Positions 1 through 8,814 of a stretch of 64,000 bases of DNA are shown one piece after another. Every line of letters begins with the position of its first letter. Within the stretch, counting starts at the first letter, position 1. This stretch comes from Bursaphelenchus xylophilus. Lineage: Eukaryota; Nematoda; Chromadorea; Rhabditida; Aphelenchoididae. The position numbers were made by a program, and so were the translations under genes. The stretch is from positions 1,550,001 to 1,614,000 of the forward strand of contig CAJFCV020000004.1 in NCBI GenBank assembly GCA_904066235.2. Reading direction: 5' to 3'. The notes under the pieces were generated by a model. That model saw only the letters and a list, made by a program, of their open reading frames with translations. It had not been told where the DNA came from and ran no database searches.

Positions 1-2
1 TT

Positions 3-644
3 ACGGATAAGGGCAAAGAGTTTGTTGCCAAAGATGTCAAAAACTTTTTGGATTCAAAAAACTTGGAGCTTCGCCATGGAGAAAACGCGGAGATCAAAGC
101 AGCAGTTGCAGAGAGAGGAATTAGAACTTTAAAATCTCGTTTATACAAATACTTTTCCGCACAAAACACTTTGAATTGGATTGGTGTGCTGGACAAGTTT
201 ATTAACGCCATCAACAATACTGTGTGTAGGAGCACAGGCTTGAAACCTAAGGATATTAATAGCTCAAACTGGTTCGAAATTTGGAAAAAAATTTATCAAT
301 CTGATTCCCCAAAAGCCAAAGAGCCCAAGTTCAAGGTGGGGGATTGGGTCAGGATTTCACGGCAGGCCGGGGACTTTGATAAGGGCTACTGGAATACCTT
401 TACAGATGAAATTTTCAAGATTACAAAAATTAATAGAACTAACCCCATTACTTTTGAACTTGTTGACTCGGAAGGCGAACCGATTGAGGGCCGATTTTAC
501 ACCGAAGAACTTTCGCTGACTTCTGAAGATACTGAATATCGAATCGAAAAGATTCTCAAAACACGATTGCGTAAGGGCATTAAAGAAGGGTTTGTCAAAT
601 GGATTGGATTTCCCTCATCAAAAAATTCTTGGGTTCAGCTATAA
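3..644 (+). CDS. Polinton/Maverick-type integrase, C-terminal part
   Basis: Open reading frame that enters from the left edge and ends at a TAA at 644. It begins with TDKGKEF, which fits the second Asp of a DDE integrase core, followed about 30 residues later by ENAEIKAAVAER, which supplies the Glu. The middle has the KFKVGDWVRIS segment and a FYTEEL segment typical of the retroviral-like integrase C-terminal fold seen in Polintons and their domesticated relatives. The last 40 residues (YRIEKILKTR...VKWIGFP...SW) look like a chromodomain. This would insert element DNA in the nucleus. The family assignment is from remembered motif order; whether the rest of the element lies upstream is outside the window. 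The first in-frame codons have no Met, so the start is off-window. Confidence 0.8.
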   Translation, partial: TDKGKEFVAKDVKNFLDSKNLELRHGENAEIKAAVAERGIRTLKSRLYKYFSAQNTLNWIGVLDKFINAINNTVCRSTGLKPKDINSSNWFEIWKKIYQSDSPKAKEPKFKVGDWVRISRQAGDFDKGYWNTFTDEIFKITKINRTNPITFELVDSEGEPIEGRFYTEELSLTSEDTEYRIEKILKTRLRKGIKEGFVKWIGFPSSKNSWVQL

Positions 645-712
645 TTCCAAATTTACAAAAGTATGTTTATTTATAGCACGATTCCTTAAAAAAATATATA
701 TATATATGACAA

Positions 713-1553
713 TTAAAGTTTTCTCTGCTTCAGAGGCATTTTCGCTCTTTTCGGTGTGACATTTTCCTTGTTTTTCTCATCGTAGTCCGGGAGTTTATTT
801 ACGTAATGGGGAAAGACGACTTCAGTCATCTTCCATTCGCCATTTATACATTGGCAGTTCAATTGACGAGAGAAATTTTTGATTCCCAGAACCGTGATCA
901 TAGAATTCGGAGTTATTTTGTGATGCACATCGTCGGCATTATGAGGAAATTTCTCCACATTTTTAAGATCATAAACATGTCCTTCTCGTAGAGGCGAGAA
1001 CTTTGAGACGTTATTATGTGCATTTACATATATTACAATCGGTCTTTTGAACATGTCAGCTCCATTTATTACCATATCCGGACCTCCGTCAGCAGGTCTG
1101 TTGTTCTTCCAAATTCTCAGAATGATAACCGTCTCCGTATTCCTAAAAATCTTGTATTATACAAATCGTAACTTACTTATCTTCTTGACGTGCTTTTTGG
1201 CACATTTCATAAAACTCGCTTCTCTTTGTGGTTCCTCCAAGATGTTTTACAACAGTAGTGTCATCAACAAAAATTACCTTTTCGGCCAAATTTTTCTGGA
1301 CCTCTGTATTATCCAGCTTCAGAAGTGTGCCCGGATATATTGCCTCACCTCCCATATTAAAATCAGGGAACGGCCATTCTAAAGTGATGTGATTGTTAAA
1401 GCAATCAGTTGCACAAATTGTCCTGGACTCCTCGCTGTTGAAGGTCTTGAGGACCTGGACGACTACAGTTTTGGATGTTGTCGTATCCATCATTGGGTTG
1501 ATCAGAAAAGAGGCGCGCGTCCTCTCTTCCTCCGTCATAATAGGCGCAGCCAT
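713..1553 (-). CDS. Unknown two-exon gene, 268 aa
   Basis: Exons on the minus strand are 1553-1177 and 1142-713; the ATG ([13 protein letters not shown]) is the first Met in frame. Splicing at GTAAGTTACG...TTTTTAG removes an intron of only 34 nt and keeps the frame, which gives 268 codons before the stop. I do not recognise the family. The protein is soluble in appearance, without signal peptide or membrane segment, and has a basic tail ([12 protein letters not shown]) that could be a nuclear localisation signal. It is transcribed away from the neighbouring gene at 1643 with 89 bp between their start codons. It lies 69 bp from the end of the integrase, tail to tail, so it may be Polinton cargo, but no capsid, ATPase, protease or polymerase motif was seen. 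Confidence 0.6.
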
Positions 1554-1642
1554 ATCGCGAGGAGACAAAATAAGCAAATGAGGTCATTTGCTTATTTTCG
1601 CCTCGTGGAGTTTAGCCCCAATCTTTTTCTAGCTCCGCCCTC
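1554..1642. promoter_or_regulatory. Divergent promoter with perfect palindrome
   Basis: The 89 bp between two head-to-head start codons hold a palindrome at 1567-1598: two perfect 15-nt arms around a GG centre, extended outward with a few mismatches. A shared operator or cruciform is possible; function is inferred only from position. Confidence 0.4.
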
Positions 1643-2008
1643 ATGATTTCGATTACCCTTAACGAATATATCCGGAAGACATACGCCGTGTCCATTGATG
1701 GGGTCGATATCAATACTTTGAAGTTAATAAATTTTAGTGTAAGTTTTTAATATCATATATTTTATGTTTTTTTTTTTTAGAATTTTTACATGAAATTCCG
1801 TGGGCGTAAGATTTGTCGTCTGAAACCTGTTCAAAGCAAATGCGGTGAGAAGCTGTGGTTCTTTTCGCTGTACGATAAAGATGATGGATGTGAGAGCGAC
1901 ACTAGATGTCTCTTTGACGGAGATGAAATTCAAATTTATTTAACACCTGTTACCAAACGTCACACTGAAGTCCCTCAATCTGATCTTATTTTTTATACAA
2001 ATATTTAA
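1643..2008 (+). CDS. Unknown two-exon gene, 107 aa
   Basis: Exons 1643-1738 and 1781-2008; the 42-nt intron runs GTAAGTTTTT to TTTTTTAG and keeps the frame. The ATG chosen starts MISITLNEYIRK. The product is a small soluble protein of 107 residues without signal peptide or recognisable domain; it has scattered cysteines (ICRL, SKCG, DGCES, TRCLF) and a charged middle. It is divergent to the gene at 713-1553 and probably coregulated through the palindrome between them. Its nearness to an integrase suggests mobile-element cargo, but this cannot be shown from sequence. Confidence 0.55.
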
Positions 2009-2204
2009 AAGATTTTTTTTTTGAATAAACGAATAAAAGTTATTGGATTCTTAATCCTTTTGAAAAGGGTAAAAATTATTTCATCATCATTGAGTCGAAA
2101 AGTTTATTGAAGGGTCATCAACCTTTATTGATGGACCAGACTTACTCTTGATCCTTCCGCTTTTTCCGGAAAAAAATCACAGACATAAATCATAAACTCT
2201 TTAA

Positions 2205-2302
2205 CCTACCGCAACCTCTAGGTTGCGCAACATTCATAACATCTCGGTTGCGCAACACCCCGCAACCTCTTGCCCTCCCGCAACCTCTAGGTTGCGCAAC
2301 AA
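2205..2302. repeat. Short inverted/direct repeats of CCGCAACCT...GGTTGCGCAAC
   Basis: The motif CCGCAACCTCTAGGTTGCG, itself a palindrome, occurs at about 2208 and 2278, with decayed copies between. This forms the left flank of the CT-rich minisatellite. Confidence 0.55.
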
Positions 2303-2353
2303 CCCTCAATCCTCCTCTTTTCCCCACTTTCTCACCCTTTTTCAATTTTTTTT

Positions 2354-3127
2354 TACCGCAAAATCCCCCTGACCTCTCTCCCCACTCTCCTCCAATCCCA
2401 CACTCTCTCCCCTTTTTCATTTTTTACCACAATTTCATCGCGTCCTTTCAATTACGACACCCTCTCATCTTTTTTGAAATTTGACCGCAAAATTCCCCTG
2501 ACCTCTCTCCCCACTCTCCTCCAATCCCACACTCTCTCATCTTTTTCATTTTTTACCGCAATTTCATCGCGTCCTTTCAATTACGACACCCTCTCATCTT
2601 TTTTGAAATTTGACCGCAAAATTCCCCTGACCTCTCTCCCCACTCTCCTCCAATCCCACACTCTCTCATCTTTTTCATTTTTTACCACAATTTCATCGCG
2701 TCCTTTCAATTACGACACCCTCTCATCTTTTTTGAAATTTGACCGCAAAATTCCCCTGACCTCTCTCCCCACTCTCCTCCAATCCCACACTCTCTCATCT
2801 TTTTCATTTTTTACCACAATTTCATCGCGTCCTTTCAATTACGACACCCTCTCATCTTTTTTGAAATTTGACCGCAAAATTCCCCTGACCTCTCTCCCCA
2901 CTCTCCTCCAATCCCACACTCTCTCATCTTTTTCATTTTTTACCGCAATTTCATCGCGTCCTTTCAATTACGACACCCTCTCATCTTTTTTGAAATTTGA
3001 CCGCAAAATTCCCCTGACCTCTCTCCCCACTCTCCTCCAATCCCACACTCTCTCATCTTTACAGTACTACCATACCATAAAAATTCCCTCACCTCTCTCC
3101 CCACTCTCCTCCAATCCCACACTCTCT
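2354..3127 (+). repeat. 129-bp tandem repeat, about six units
   Basis: Unit starts (GACCGCAAAATTCCCCTG) fall at 2483, 2612, 2741, 2870 and 2999, exactly 129 bp apart; a diverged first unit begins near 2354 and a truncated last one runs into 3127. Units are nearly identical and strongly CT-rich on the + strand. Because 129 is 43 codons, one frame stays open for 236 codons (2474-3184), but the start is inside the repeat and the product is a bare 43-residue repetition, so I treat it as non-coding. Confidence 0.85.
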
Positions 3128-3487
3128 CATTTACGGCACCCCGCGCCGGCTCCTCCCCCCTTTTCCAGTGGATGCAAAATTTAGTGCCAGAAACTACCTC
3201 TTATTACTACTAATACTATTTTCCTTGCAAGATTTAAAATAAAATTTTTGGAAGAGTGATGTCATTTATTTTGTTTTTTTATGCCTAAAATTAGCTCCCC
3301 ACGTTTTTTGATTTCCGAAGAAGACACCTCCGCATTTCAGTTTTATTTTTTGGAAGTTCCGACTGGGAAACACGCATAATTGCACTTCCGTAATTGCAAA
3401 ATGTTCAATGTTCAGAAAGGATTAGGAGATAAAATTAAATTTTATCATAGTTATTTTTTAAGTCTGTAAAAACAAAGTTTTATTTAC

Positions 3488-3933
3488 AGTGGAAGTACCT
3501 CAAGTTCGGCGCTCAGATTTTATCTAAATTTTGCACACATATCAGGCATAGAATAAATATCATTTCTTGAAAGTTTTTACGCGCTATTTACAGGCGCCAC
3601 CGAGATACTGAACGATCTTTGCCGCCGAGAGAGTACACTAAACGTGGAGAGCGGTCAGAGAGGGAAAAACATTTTTTGGCCATAACTTTGCTAGTTTTGT
3701 GCGGAAAAAAATCATTTTTTGAGGAAACATTACCCTCTATGGTAGAAATAAGCATAAAACTTCTTGTGCGAAAATTCACAAAAATGTCACATTTTTGCCA
3801 AACTTTTTGGTTGAAAAATCTCGATAATTTCTGCAAAGCGCAAGCCAGGATTCTCGCATATATTTTAGAAAAAATTATTCTAAATTTGTGGCAAGTTTCA
3901 CAAAATCTGAGCGTCGAACTTGAACTACTTCCC
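3488..3933. repeat. MITE family 1 (GGAAGTACC... termini)
   Basis: Foldback-like copy of a family whose ends read GGGAAGTACCCCAAGTGCG inward from both sides. The interior carries the family markers GAGAGCGGTCAGAGAG and GGCCATAACTTTG. Other copies are at 8060-8460, 11299-11680, 15090-15420, 16140-16500, 40237-40614, 40615-41057, 43950-44279 and 47766-47945. Confidence 0.7.
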
Positions 3934-4449
3934 TGCAATAAAAAATAGACATCAATCGAACAATTTGCAATTTAAAATGTGATGTCAAAATGAATCCTTG
4001 GCGTGAAAATCGTTGAAACATGAGCGGCAACTTCCAAAAATATTTTAAAAAATTTTGAAAAAGTTTCTATTTCCAGTCGGAGTTGCTTCGAATTCAAAGA
4101 GCGGGGGTTCTTCGAAGCTCTAAACAGACCGGAATGTTTTTTTAACTCATCTATCTGTAGGTTTTCAAGTTCATCGAACATGATTTCAATGTAAAACTCC
4201 GTATTTTTCCGGCCATCCTAATCTTTAAGGACTACAAGTCTAGTTTAACACCCCTGAATGTCTTCATTTTCCCTGATATTAAAAAATAAGTGTTTTCTTT
4301 GTTAAAGTAAGGCTTTGGAATCCTCAAATTGGTCATTAATTTCCTTCAATTTCCTATGATTATCCAGCTTGTTAAGCTCGAAACCTTACTTGGTTATTGG
4401 AAAATACTAATATTATATATAAATTGAGGGTTTTTGTTCACTACGATTT

Positions 4450-5480
4450 TTAGGGTTGACGATTCTTTGAGTTGTCTTGATTTGTCGTTGTAGACATGGG
4501 GAGGCTAGGAGAAGGCTTGGTTAATAGAAATAATATGATTATTCGGGTCCTAGGATAGCTTATCACCTATTTTGAGGTATTTACATGTACTGACATCAGT
4601 AAGATCTAGATAAAAGTTACGGATCGCTTTTGTCGCAAATTTTGGTCATGTGGTTTTTAGACCAAAAAAATACTTTTTTTTCGATTTTTTTATTTATTTT
4701 GTCTATTGGACACTTCGTTTGGACGAAACTCAAAAGTAGGCGGGAGATATTTTGGTTCTATTCTGGGTTACCGTGCTTAATGTAAAAAAATTAAGGTTAA
4801 GAATAGCTAAAATCAGAAGACGTGGTCGTACGGTAAGCCTTCGCCAAGTCTCCGCCGAGCTTTTGCCGAGCGTCAGCCAATTATCCGACGGCTTTCCCAG
4901 GCGTCGTTGGCACTTCTTACAAACTTTTTTGGGGTCTCAGCCTGCCCTACGCCCCAGATCGACCATCGATCGATCTTGTGTTGCTTTTGATCTACAAGTT
5001 TTAGTCTTTTCCTTGCTATAGCATATATGCGATAGCATAAAGGCCAAGGTCAAAGAAACTAGGAAATATCTAAAATTAGAAGAAGTGGTCGTACAGTAAG
5101 TCTTCGCAAAGCCTATACCGAACCTTCGCAGGCCGTTCGGCTAGGATCCTACGGCTTTTCCAGGCGTCGCACGGCAACCCAAGGAGTCTCCCGCTTCGTT
5201 TCGGCACTCCGCCCACCTAGTATCGGTTGAATTCAAACGAAATGTCAAAAATGAATTTTTCGTGTGGTTTTCCGACCGAAAAATATTTTTCTCGAAATTA
5301 TTTTATTTCTTTTGTGAATTTTGACACTTCGTTTGGACGAAATTCAAAAGTGGGCGGGAGACATTTTTGTTCTATTTTGGGTTGCCGTGCATCGTAGGGA
5401 ACTCTTACTACCTTTTTTGGGGTCTCCACCTGCCCTACCCCTCGTATCGACCGATTTTGCGCTGACCCGAACTGTCGTCG
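4450..5480. repeat. Decayed repeat block with internal direct repeat
   Basis: About 130 bp around 4648-4780 (GTGGTTTTTAGACC... GACACTTCGTTTGGACGAA) recurs at 5262-5392. The 4450-4650 part (GATTTGTCGTTGTA... AGGAGAAGGC) recurs at 5980-6320, 53500-53670 and 56995-57560. No coding potential was seen between 3934 and 6670. Confidence 0.5.
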
Positions 5481-5979
5481 ATACGAAAAGTCGGGACACA
5501 TTTTTCTACATCACTTTTACTTCCAATTTCCTTTTTTCTGCCAGCAAACAGCAAAACGCATTTTTTTGCCAAATAAATTATTAAATTCCCTTCCAGAAAA
5601 GAATAAATTTTTCGGCTCTTCGTTTCATGCCACTGCAATTAGCAATTCGACGATATATCATACCGTGTTGTGGGTTTTTTTTTTATTTTGGGCCATTTGA
5701 ACCCCACTCGCCGTTGAAGACGTAGTTTTTGAGGGCAGTTATTACAAAATGAGGGGGTTCGAAATATTGAAGTTTTTTGGCCAATGTTTAAGAGGATTTC
5801 TTATAAAAAGAAAGTGTGTGGGATACGGTAGTGGAGTAAAAAGTAACATAAAAATAATTATTTTTTTTAATCAGCATTAATTTTTTGGCTAAAAATTGCG
5901 TTTAATATTATTTTAATTTCCGCTAAATTGATGATAAAAGCCATGGTATTTAGTACGACCCTCGGCGCTACAACTTTTC

Positions 5980-6320
5980 GGTTCAACGACAGTTTGAATC
6001 AACGATTCTTTTGGTGGCCTCGGTTTGTTGTTCTAAGCATGGGAAAGGCTGAGAAGGCTTAGTTAGTAGAAGCGGTAAGATTTATCAGGTCCTAGGATTC
6101 ACCACATGTTTTGAGGTATTTTACATGTATTACTGCAATAAAATTGAGATAAAACCTACGGGTCATCATTTTTTGCAGTAAATTTTGGTTTTTTCTATTC
6201 TACAGTAGCTCAGAGACAAGAAACCAAAAATAAAAAAACAGCTAAAGTTAAAGTAAAAAGTGGCCGTATTGTCAGTCTTCGCCAAGTCTCCGCCAATCCT
6301 TCACCGAGCATCAAATTGCT
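5980..6320. repeat. Copy of the 4450-type repeat
   Basis: Same order of markers as 4450-5010: a TTTGTTGTTC/GTCGTTGTA segment, GAGAAGGCTTAGTTAGTAGAA, a GTCCTAGGAT segment, then CTTCGCCAAGTCTCCGCC. The stretch is diverged and non-coding. Confidence 0.5.
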
Positions 6321-6670
6321 TCAAGGCCCGACCCATGCTATTATATTTCTTTTTTTTTCTTTGTAACTAATCGAGAGGGTATTTAAAATCGTATCTTACA
6401 CTTGCATTGTAGTGTAATGTTGTTGATTTTGCTGTTTTCGCAAAACTTTTGACTCACCGCATTGTACCATAAATTTTACACTTGTAGTTTTACGTGGGAT
6501 GTTTTTCAAATATCCATTACTCAATTTCCAACTAATTCATTTTACATTGCGGAATTTGCATCGTGTTTACAACTAAAAATACCTTGTAAATCACATTGAG
6601 ATTTGCGTGACAGCAAAATAAGTTTTGTTGACGGCACTTTTGCAGGGTCAGTGAAACCAGCAGAGAAAGA

Positions 6671-7906
6671 ATGTCGAGTAGGTCGAGCTTCTTCGCCAGT
6701 TGGGTTCTTCTTCTACTTTTGGGCATGGCAATGGTGGCGTCGGCACAGGTAAATACGAATACGACTATTTTGGTATTTAAAAAACCTTTTTGTTATCATG
6801 AACTTTGTAATATAAAAAAAAAACTTTTTTCTTTCTAGTCGAGGCAAAAAAGACCTGATAAATTTTGCAGTTTTCATCGCAGCAAGAGTTGCAAAAAGAG
6901 TGCTGCGAGCAATGCTTTGTGACCCAAAAACATCTGCTCAGCTATGCCCTTGTGCAGCGACAGGTCATTTTTATCTCGACAGTACAATGGCGGACCTGAG
7001 CTAGTGGCAAAAAACGTACCATTTTGCATCCGGGAAGTATCAAAAAATGTAGCAAAATGCCTCTCTCTCCAAGCGAAAAAACTCCGATTTCAAAAGCGCG
7101 CCCTTCAAAACGCCGTTTTTTTAGTTGGTGAGTGAGGCAGTTTGCTATATTTTTTCATACTTTAAGGATGCAAAATGGCAAGTTTTTTTCGGACACTGGG
7201 GCCAATGCGCTATCTGAAAGTTTGCTGAAAGTTAGCTGAAAATGGTAGGGCGTAGCTCGGAAAACAAGCATTCGCAGCTCGCCGGAGCTAAATTTCGGCT
7301 TGTTTTCGAACTGCGCCCAAGACGCGAGCTGCGCCCGTGCAAAATCTCCGAGCTGCGCCCTATGATTTTCAGCAAACTTTCAGACAACGGATTGGCCCCT
7401 CGATCAGGTCTCTCGCTGCACTTTTCTTTATTGTTTTCGCTAAACAATCAAAAAAACCACAAAGCAGTCAAAAAGTCTTCTTTACCATCTTTTTCAGAGT
7501 CACAAATACAAACGATTACCGCCTTGGCGCTTTGCCGGCAACGATCTTCAAGATGTAAGTGTGAATTGTCATCATGTGTTGTTTCAAAATCAGCCATCAA
7601 TTTTTTATTTCTATTCGTCTTTTTTCAGTTCCTAATGTCCAAACGCTCCCAAATTCAGCCCGAACAGAATGATTACGTGGACCCGTCGGTGTTTCAGGCA
7701 GATATTCGCGAGGTAAGCGCATGTATTCCACTTTGAAATTGGCTGAAAATCTTCTAACGCAGCTCGAAAAGACTTAATCTAAAATATATCTCAAATATTT
7801 TCAGTTAGACCAGCCAGCCAAGCTGGTGATCCTACGTCCAACGCAAGACTGGAGGCAGTTCCAAAAACGCCTCTCCCTTCCGTTCATCTCCATGAATCTG
7901 ATCTGA
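6671..7906 (+). CDS. Small secreted protein with dibasic sites, 106 aa
   Basis: Four exons, all joined in phase 0: 6671-6748, 7498-7554, 7629-7712 and 7805-7906 (TGA). Residues 1-26 form a clear signal peptide (Leu-rich core ending MVASAQ), and exon 1 ends exactly at the likely cleavage site. The mature part is 80 residues and has no cysteine. It contains YKR at about 29-31, a LPPWRFAGNDLQ block, SKR about 15 residues later and QKR near the C-terminus. These dibasic steps resemble a neuropeptide-like prohormone processed by KEX2-type convertases, but no Gly amidation signal precedes them, so a plain secreted protein is equally possible. I do not recognise the family. The 749-nt first intron holds a MITE and an inverted repeat. 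Confidence 0.6.
6979..7200. repeat. MITE family 2 copy
   Basis: Starts CAATGGCGGACCTGAG followed by the family signature GGCAAAAAACGTACCATTTTG and ATCCGGGAAGTATC. The right end is partial. This TA-flanked Tc1/mariner-type family recurs at 10027-10237, 11683-11850, 13076-13345, 13735-13835, 14084-14322, 19364-19612, 28740-28856, 32829-33082, 33178-33434, 34174-34388, 60651-60722 and 63331-63400. Confidence 0.7.
7199..7400. repeat. Imperfect inverted repeat, about 200 bp
   Basis: GGGGCCAAT...TGAAAGTTTGCTGAAA... at the left is mirrored by TTTCAGCAAACTTTCA...GGATTGGCCCC at the right, with AGCTCGGAAAACAAG mirrored in the middle. It is a small foldback element inside an intron. Confidence 0.6.
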
Positions 7907-8059
7907 AAACACCGTTAGCTGATCTCCCGTCCTGTCCATTCCACTTGTCCACAGCCCCGCGTACGAAATTCGGACTCAAAGATGTTTCACTTTTTTCAAT
8001 ATTTAAAAATATTTATTTTCTAAAAATAAAAAAGTTTGTATTGTTGACTGCGGAAAAAC

Positions 8060-8460
8060 TGACAAGCTGTGGCTTACAAGACGCTCATATTTTCTGTAAA
8101 TTTTACACACAAGTTGAGCATCGGTCCCATATCAATTCCTGAAAGTTTTCAGCGCGCATTGCAGCCGAAGCCGAGATATTCAACGATCTTTGCGGCAGGG
8201 AGAGAACGCAAAGCGCGGAGAGCAACAAAATTCTTTGGCCATATCTTTGGCAGTTTTGCGCACAAAAAATTGATTTTTTGTGGAAACATCACCCTATACG
8301 GTAGAAATGGACAGAAAACTTTTTCTTGCCAAAATTCGCAAAAAAGTGCACATTCGAACTTTTAACCCAAAAAATCTTGAAGGTTTCTGAATGCTTGGGG
8401 TCTCTCAAATCACCCTAGGAAAATTATTCTAAATTTCTTCCAAGTTTCATCACTTCCCTG
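8060..8460. repeat. MITE family 1, decayed copy; rest of 7907-8814 featureless
   Basis: Shares the GCCGAGATATTCAACGATC and GGCCATATCTTTGG markers of family 1. The remaining gap between the two genes shows a GGCCGC-rich stretch around 8640-8720 but nothing assignable. Confidence 0.5.
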
Positions 8461-8814
8461 TAAAAAATGTGATCGGAACAAAGAAAAGTTTGAGTTTCGT
8501 TCACGATGACAAATCGATGGCAAAAAAGCACTTCCTCTGTAACTTCTGACTACCCCAGAAAACCCTTCAATCGCTCCCCGTACTAAAGTTTATGACCCAT
8601 TACACAGGTAGAATCACCCTTCCCCAATCACAAAACCCGTGGCCCAACCTGAGGCCGCGATGAAAGAAAGCGGCCTCGTCAAAGGGGTTTTTTATAAAGG
8701 TCGGAGGGCTTTAATCCCCCGCCGAAAACCAACTGCACCCGCCGCTCCGATGGTCATTATGATCCGGCAGTCCTCGGCCCATCCACACCGGAGATTTTGA
8801 TTTCTTTTACCGCA

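Noticed and set aside
713..2008. Calling the orphan pair Polinton capsid or protease genes
   Set aside because: No motif of those proteins could be seen; proximity to the integrase alone is not enough.
2208..2300. CRISPR-like short repeats
   Set aside because: Only two good copies, palindromic, irregular spacing, in a eukaryotic genome.
2474..3184. 236-codon open frame on the + strand
   Set aside because: It is the by-product of a 129-bp tandem repeat (43 codons per unit), with no plausible start context or domain.
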